Shown: piece by piece, positions 57,032 to 64,000 of the stretch
How the letters are laid out: each line of letters opens with the position of its first letter
Numbering within the stretch: position 1 is the first letter of the stretch
NCBI GenBank assembly: GCA_035236585.1
Contig: CP141134.1
Location: 23,056,414 to 23,120,413 of the forward strand
Direction: 5' to 3'
Length of the DNA: 64,000 nucleotides
Origin: Warburgia ugandensis
Lineage: Eukaryota; Streptophyta; Magnoliopsida; Canellales; Canellaceae
Notes under the pieces: generated by a model
What the model saw: only the letters and a program-made list of their open reading frames with translations
Database searches by the model: none
Told to the model about the DNA's origin: nothing
Program-made: the position numbers and the translations under genes

Positions 57032-57339
57032 ATTTGAAATGTGGAATTTATCAGGTAGGTCCCACTTGAAGTGATTTTACCCTTTTGACCTTTATTAAAA
57101 TTTAAATTAAATGCCTTAATTAAAATAATTATGAATTATTCATTTGGACTTCAATTTTAGTATACTTAGTGTCATTGAAATTATTTTTTTCCAATTAGGT
57201 TACAAATATCGATAAGGTCAACTCTATATTTTTCATTAGTTATTCTCATAAAACTAAATTCCTAGAATTTTGATTTTGTATTATTCATTTTAATTCAACT
57301 AATTACATAAATTGTACTAAAATAATTAGGGCTATGACA

Positions 57340-59177
57340 TTGTTCCCCCTTCAAGAAATTTTGTCCTTGAAAAGTTTTCATTACATATCTAAATAAATAA
57401 CTTTGGATGAGTTCTTCTCATTTCATCCTCAATATTCAAAGTGGCTTCTTTGATAGAACAATGTTGCTATAATACTTTCATCCATGGAATGGTCTTCATT
57501 CTCGATTTTTTTTTTTCATGTCATCTTTTAGACAATTCTAGTAGTCTCCTCATGTCATTGTAAATTTAAGCTCTCACAACTCCTTAAAATTCATTTGATT
57601 ACCAACTTCAAACTCTAAACATTTTACATAATTTAATAATGTAGCTTTTTTGTTTGCTTTAATTAATGAAAAGCCACTTTGACTGAGAACTCTGATATTC
57701 TGCCCTTACTTGCTAAGAAATCAACATTGTTCATCTGTTTTTTCCAATATGGGTAATGTCTCCAAGTCATCATGTCCAATATCATGATTGTCATTTCTCA
57801 ATTATTAGTATAACTTACTTCTTCCTTGCTTAACTATTATTAGGGTATTATAATTGCTTTACTCTTCATGGTTTATTAGGTATAATCCTCTTTATTTTTG
57901 TATATTGTATTCTTAATTCATAATATAAGATCATTTTCTATTCTTTTGTCTACCTCAATTTCTTTGTTTATCATCATAATTTCCAACTTAAAGTCAAACT
58001 ATTCCTTTTAGACAAAAGCTCAAAGTCAACCAAATCCATAATTAGTTTATACAATTATATCTTATATCTTAGTATAAACTAGACTCCATACTTTCAAATG
58101 ATTGTCTAAATTCTCCATTAAAAATACTTATTGTATGTTATTACACTACATCTCTTTCGCTAAGAAATACTAATTTCATGATAATAATCTTACTCAAACA
58201 AAAAACCAAAGTCTCATAATTTTCTTAAAGTATGGCAACCTTCTAGGCACCATATGTTTTCACATTCATCAGATGTCTATATAAGTCTTCTTTATAACTC
58301 ATATCTAAATAGCTAATTCTCACTTGTTTAACTATATGTCTATTTTGACTAATAATTTTCATAAATTGTTAATAATTTCACATTGTACTTCATTTTATAT
58401 CAATAATAGTTTAAATCATTGAGGTAAATGCCCAACTATTAATTTACTATTTTGAGTAGGATTTTTAAGCTCAAAACTCTCTATAATGATATAACATATG
58501 TAATCAATCTTTTTGTACCGCATTAGTACACATTCCAAATCTTTATCTAATGCATCCCCTGAAACTCACCAAATGCTCCATTATTCGAAAGTAAGATCAG
58601 AAATGCTATAGTGGTTAGTTTTATTTACTTTTCCATTTTCTAAGTCTACCATAACACTATCTTTTTAAAATAAGGTGATACAAAAAGTTGACTTCCTCAA
58701 TTCGTATATACTATTGTCAAATTCATGTATTTCAAAATACTATTGACGCTTCTCTAATCATTGTTCATATAAGGATGTAGTATGCAATTACGATTGTAGT
58801 TTAGTTGGGTAGTGATCTAAACATGAACTCTATGGTATCCATAGTTATCTCTATAAGATACTCAATATCACATATTCTTCATATTATATTTGGAAAGGTG
58901 CCTTTCAAATATTTTTCTCAGTAATCCTCAATTGACTATACTTTGGCTTCAAATTGATATTTAATCACACCATCTCTTAATCCTTCATCATGATTCTTAG
59001 ACTATCATTATACTGTAGTTGCCATGTTCTCCATAGTTCTATATGCATAGTCCAAGTTAAAATATGAACTCTCAGGACATCTCTCATGTAAATGAATCTT
59101 CTATCACTTAATAATGTCTTCATTGAAAGCTATTAATTCTTATATCTTATACTCTAAAAACCCTACTAATCCATAAG

Positions 59178-59245
<68 letters not shown>

Positions 59246-59343
59246 ACTTTCGTAAGGATAACCTCTTCTTGTTTTGTGGACTCTGTATAACTTTTCTCAT
59301 TGTGACTGGTTGTGAGTGAACTAAATTTGGGCTTGATACAAAT
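57340..59343 (-). mobile_element. Internal remnant of a gypsy (Tekay/Del-like) element
   Basis: Bounded on the left by a minus-strand polypurine tract (AAGGGGGAACAA, 57340-57352) and on the right by a primer-binding-site-like run (TTTGTATCAAGCCC, about 59325-59340) beside the 5' LTR. The DNA next to the polypurine tract (tcaagaaattttgtccttg, then gtggcttctttgatagaac) resembles the end of plant chromovirus pol. Only 2 kb remain and no pol or gag frame is intact. A (TC)n tract is at 59182-59241. Confidence 0.55.
59182..59241. repeat. (TC)n microsatellite
   Basis: Perfect TC repeat of about 60 bases. Confidence 0.95.
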
Positions 59344-62070
59344 TGCGATGCCCCATGTTTTTTTAATGCTTTTTAAGTACTATATCAAAACTTGAGATCC
59401 CTTGTTTAAAAACTCTTTTAAAAAACAAAGTAGCAAAAATATTCATTTTTATCTTTTAAAAAGTATTTCTACAAACCTTGAGTCATTTCTTATATAAACA
59501 AAAGAAATTAAGGTGAAATGAGTTACTCATTTCTATGAGAAATTCGATAAAGTCTCCCCTACTTTTTAGACATCAACACATTTAACATTTGTGATGAGAA
59601 GTACCTAGTCAACTTTACTAATAAATTTTTGAGTTTTTAAAAACTAAATAACACAAACTTAAGTTTGTCATTTTCTAAAAATTTTAGTCACAACCACATC
59701 ACATTCTACTGATAGAAATGAGTCCACTTCTTAAAATTAGCGAAACACTCACATTACCATAATAAATCATATAACAAATCTTAAATTGTGAAGCTCACCT
59801 TTAACATATCAATAGTTTTGATCTTTTGTAGTTATAGTTTCTTTGATCTATGTCTCTCCAATAGCTTGACATGTTCTTTATTCGTTCTGAAATCTTCAAA
59901 TATGAGATATTGTGAAAAAATGACAATATCCTAGCAAGCTTGTTCTTGTGTAGGTCAAATAGGATGTTATTTATTGATATCTACTAAAATAGCTAGTATT
60001 AGAACTGATCACTAACCCTTGAGGTTAACTTGAGATGTACAATATATCTCACATATATAATGCCAAAATAAAAATATAATGCCCACTAGCATGCTGTGGC
60101 TCTGCTATGCGTCAGGAGTGTGTCCGAATACCTTGACCTCTACATTGCCTCCATAGAAAGGAGCAAATCAGAATAGAATGGAGTCTATCTCATGTACTCC
60201 ACCATTGTATCATATGCTGGTATTTAATATCAGGAAGGATTTAGGGGCCAAATTAGTCCTATATCATACATAGCTAGCGTGAGTGTCTAACCGACCACTT
60301 ATCTAGTGTAAAACAAATCTTGAGAGTTTGGCATGTAAATACAATCTAGAAAAAATCATTGATCGAGAACTTCCATAAGTAAATTTTTTAGAAATAGCCA
60401 TAAGTGTCAAAAATTTCTCTTCCCCGAAACCCGTTCAATAAAATTCATTCATTCCTTTAGGTAAACATGTATATATAAATACAATAGATACATGCTAGAT
60501 TCCAAACCAACTCCTATATCCAATACTCTCTTTTTCCCCTTAATTGGTACCTATAAAACATTTTAGATATCTAACTTTTTATTTCAATCTCTCAAATTTT
60601 CATAGTTTAAATTGTCCAAATTAATATAAAATAAATACTATTTTATACATGAAATATATATATATATATATATATATAAAGATACTATTTTGTTTGCATA
60701 ATGAAAATAAAAATAGTCTAGTAACGAATTATAAATTATCTTTAGTATTTGCTCATGAAAGCTACATCCTTTAGAAATACTTCCATATATAAATTTTTTT
60801 TTTTTTTTTAAGTATTTGCACATGAAAGCTATATCCTTTAGAAATACTTTTCTATATAAGAAAAATAGTAATTTAATTAGTATGGCATTCTTGTTCCATT
60901 TAATTTTAGTATATGCAAGCTAATTCTTATTAATAAAAAACAAAACAAACTAATATAGTTAAAAAAAATGAAATTCCTTTTCTTATTGAAATGAAATAAA
61001 GTATATAATTAGATTTTAAAGTAAATTATACTTTTAACAAAATATAAGTCTAGTTCGAATCATATACATACCTATTAAGGTCAAATCATGGAATCTCAAT
61101 ACATCAATCAACGATGTTAAAAGTATTGTCATGCTAAATCACATATTTCAGTGCATAATTGTCTTGAAAATCAAATTAAAATTAGGAACATTATTGCCAC
61201 TCATTAATTAGAAAATAGTCAAATCCAATACAAATATAAGTATGCAAGTACTATCAAAATGATACATTCTAAATCATCCATCAAATCAAATTAAAATGAT
61301 TTCATAATCATTCAAAAGAAACATGTTTACTTATTAAATATTAATGGGACATCTCAAAGCATATTGAAGTGAAAGTAGTACATCAAAATCACATCAAATC
61401 ATCAATGAAACACTATTCTTATAAAAACTTAGATTTGTGAGAAAAACCTTAGTATTCATAACATTTTGTAATTAAAGATATTTCTCATGTATATCATCAT
61501 CTGCCTAAAATCTGTTTTGTCAAAGCATATCAAATCTCAAAATTTTAAGATAGAAAATAATAAATCCACCTACCTCGAATATGAGCTATCGATCCTTTGG
61601 AATACTCAATAGGCTCAAATAGTATCAATTTGTGTATCTATCAAAACATACCTGATCATGAATATATTTCATTTTAGTTATGCCAAATCATTAAATCCTG
61701 GAATTTCTTTATAGATTAAATATTTAGATCATCTTATTATCTTCCTATCTCATTAATTATGATTTTAGATTGTTTGTTTTACATCTCCATAATTAATTTA
61801 GCAATATAATGGTCAAATCTAATTATGATTGATCAGATCATTGTCTATAATTGTCCTAAAGCCTGAATTTTTTAATTTATAATTATCAAGATGATATATT
61901 TATAAATTAGTCAATCTATTGTATTAGATTGTCCTAATAAGTATTTTATGGTTTGATTCTTCCAAATAATATATAATTTTCTATGTTTTCTATCATTTAC
62001 AGTGCATAATTTAAATAAATAAAATTTAATAAATTTAAATGAGATGTGGTGGCCATCAAATTAAATCTGA
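59344..62070 (-). repeat. Gypsy LTR (5' LTR), right end lost
   Basis: Starts TGCGATGCCCC and matches, in order, 47013-48190, 49867-51404 and parts of 51405-52290. The (TA)n at about 60653-60679 and poly(T) near 60796 are simple repeats inside it. The expected right end (CTATGACA) is missing: at about 62070 it joins plus-strand Athila-type DNA. Confidence 0.6.
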
Positions 62071-64000
62071 GTATGTTTTTAGACATGCATGAGATATATA
62101 CTTTTTTTCCATATGTTTAAAAAAAATTCAAATTTTTTTGAGTTTTTCCAAAGTTTTTACCGTGATGAGAATTGGATTGTCAAAATCTTAGCATTTCTTC
62201 TACATTAATTTCTTAATGGAAATGCATATCATTAATTTGGTATTTTATTCATGTCTTGAAGTATTTTATGAAAGTTAAATCTTTGAATATATTTACACGT
62301 AGTGCATAAGTCTAGATAGATAAACAGTTATGACTTAGAGAGCTTGAAAAAAATCAGTGGAGACCTGTACCTAAGTGAGTTTTAAAGGCTATCATCTTTC
62401 TGAGAGTTATAAATAATTCCATACTTTCTTTAGTGTACATAATTTAGAAAGATCCTAGTATTCTTTATTTTGATCAAGTTTCCAAGAACAAAATAGAAGT
62501 ATTAACTTTCTTTCTTGAATATTTATTGAATCAGATATGTTTTAATAAACCTAGGACATGAAATAGGCCATCCATGTTTTAACTGAGACCTAAAGCTTAC
62601 CCATTATGTTATTTACCACTAGTTAGACCCTTTGAGCCTCTTGGTAAGCCTTTTCTATCTTAAACCCCATTTACCTTAACCCAAAGAAATCCCAACAAGA
62701 ATATCCATTACCTACCTTTCAAAATTGAGTAGAGATGGCAGAAAAAGTAGAAACTGGACAAAAGTTTAAGAAGTGAAAAATATCGAGAGTATTTACAAAG
62801 AAAAACCTTTCTATAAAGCAAAAAAGAAAAGAAATTAAAAAAGAAATATCAAGAAAAAGAAAAGTGTTGAAGAGAGAAAGAAAGATAGAAAAGATATTCA
62901 TTGTAGTACATTCAAAAAGAAAAGGAAAGTTGTCCAATAGTTATAGAAGACCTCTACTCAGATTTGAACTTTGAATCTTTATACGTTTCCTTTCAGAACC
63001 ATTCCCAAGCCTATGTTTTGTCCTATCCCACGACCTGTTGATCGTAAGGAGGACAATAGCCTTAATGCGGATATAAATAGGAAGGATTTAAGGAGAAATA
63101 CCCCTATTGGTCATGGTAATGGCATCCTTTCTTATGGATCACATTTCTTTTATTTCATTTGTCCTTAAAAGAGATTACGTGAACCATTAGTCTTGTTGGA
63201 TTCAGTCACATAGAGAGAGAATGTTGTTTGGCCCTTCTATCAAGAAGCTTTATTTCTGAGTGTATACTAGTCAGAATTTGAGGTCAAAACAATATTCTAA
63301 TCGAGTATAAACACACTTATTTAGAAGTCTATACTTACATAGCCTGTAAATACACTACACTCTAAGATATAACTAGAATGAAATGTCTTTGGTATGTAGA
63401 TAACTTGTAGAGTTTCTCATTCATCTTTATTAAGATGCTAAAACTAGTAGAGTGCTAATGGATGAGAATTCTTTGAGATAAATAAAAGGACATAAACTTA
63501 TGAAATTTTATGGGTATATTCAATGCAAACTCTGATGAAGCTTAACTCATCCACTAGGAGTAATCTATTGGTTTAAGGGCTTGTTGTATATACCCACAAA
63601 ATTTTATAAAAATCAAATAAATAAAATTTAATCAATTTAAATGAGATTTGGTGGTAATCCTAGCTCTAATCACTTAAATTCAAGTATTTTGTAGTCATGC
63701 ATGAGATGTTCTTCGTATTTTTTGAAAAAAAAAAAGGTGTAAATGTTTTAAGTTTTTTCAAAGTTTTCTAGGTCAAAGTTCCTTCATTCTGATAAGAATT
63801 GGATTATCATAATCTTCATATTTCTTCTACTTTAACTTTTTAATAGAAATGTATATGATTAGATCTACATTTTATTCATGTCTAGAAGTATATTTACACA
63901 GTGCATAAGTCTAGATATATAGACAGTTATGACTTAGTGACCTTGAGAAAAAATAGTGGAGACTTATACCCAAGTGAGTTTCAGAGACTATCATCTTTCT
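61985..64000. repeat. Tandem duplication, period about 1.61 kb, cut by the window end
   Basis: Bases from about 63605 to 64000 repeat those from about 61990 to 62415, including the junction between gypsy LTR and Athila-type DNA (catgcatgagat at 62084 and 63696, offset 1612). The second copy runs past the window. Confidence 0.75.
62071..63594 (+). mobile_element. Athila-type 3' internal region, plus strand
   Basis: Reads as the reverse complement of the 3' non-coding regions of Athila-like elements 1 and 2 (for example gtgagttttaaagg near 62376 and gcttaactcatccactagg near 63541, compare 34830-34870). So an Athila-type element lies here in the opposite orientation to the others. No coding frame is present; 62719-62937 and 62971-63168 have no recognisable content. 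Confidence 0.6.

Larger units (their letters stand above)
47013..57339 (-). repeat. Gypsy LTR (3' LTR), expanded by nested insertions
   Basis: Starts TATGATGCCCTGGG and, with interruptions, matches the block from 59344 in order. The right end is GGGCTATGACA (57339), followed by a minus-strand polypurine tract (57340-57352), which makes it a 3' LTR. Insertions inside: solo Athila-type LTR (48191-49860), RTE LINE (about 53580-56689) and plastid 16S fragment (56720-57031); there is also a tandem duplication (51405 to about 52110). The stretch 52290-53580 has no counterpart in the other LTR and may be further LTR sequence or unknown insertions. Confidence 0.55.

Noticed and set aside
1-64000. tRNA genes, CRISPR arrays, bacterial operons
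   Set aside because: No cloverleaf-like sequence or spaced repeat array was found. Introns, LTR elements and gene structure show plant nuclear DNA.

Overview
The window looks like nuclear DNA of a land plant, most likely a flowering plant. It is AT-rich, carries a plant HD-Zip class II gene with spliceosomal introns, and is otherwise packed with Ty1-copia and Ty3-gypsy LTR retrotransposons, an RTE-type LINE and a degraded piece of plastid 16S rRNA gene. I cannot name the species. Almost every transposon reading frame is broken, and many breaks look like C-to-T decay of methylated DNA.

Left third (1-20063): a gene-like stretch with a (TC)n tract is interrupted by a minus-strand Ty1-copia shell. 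The shell has LTRs at 2320-2627 and 19170-19476, a near-match target duplication, a primer-binding site and a polypurine tract. Inside it a copia gag-integrase-RT core lies in the opposite orientation, and that core is split by an Athila-like Ty3-gypsy element (6034-17520) with a perfect AATGT target duplication. A DUF761-like coding fragment also lies inside the shell. A second copia LTR with its primer-binding site lies at 19744-20063.

Middle (20064-31001): mostly unrecognised intergenic DNA around the one convincing intact host gene, a four-exon HD-Zip II transcription factor (CDS 27433-29332, 222 aa). It has an LxLxLxL repression motif, homeodomain, leucine zipper and CPSCE motif. Upstream are a TATA box, a G-box and a long leader with several upstream ORFs.

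Right half (31002-64000): decayed gypsy LTRs in pairs, all on the minus strand. One pair (31002 and 42181) encloses gag remnants and a second Athila-like element (33122-41200) with a perfect TCAAC target duplication but no pol. Another pair (47013-57339 and from 59344) encloses a short internal remnant. The first of these LTRs has itself received a solo Athila-type LTR, an RTE LINE and the plastid 16S fragment, and contains an internal tandem duplication. At the right edge a plus-strand Athila-type 3' region lies in a tandem duplication of about 1.6 kb that runs out of the window.

I found no new functional system. What stands out is the insertion order that can be read from target duplications, the inverted copia core, gene fragments caught among the elements, and the compact HD-Zip II gene with two in-frame splice acceptors and an upstream-ORF-rich leader.
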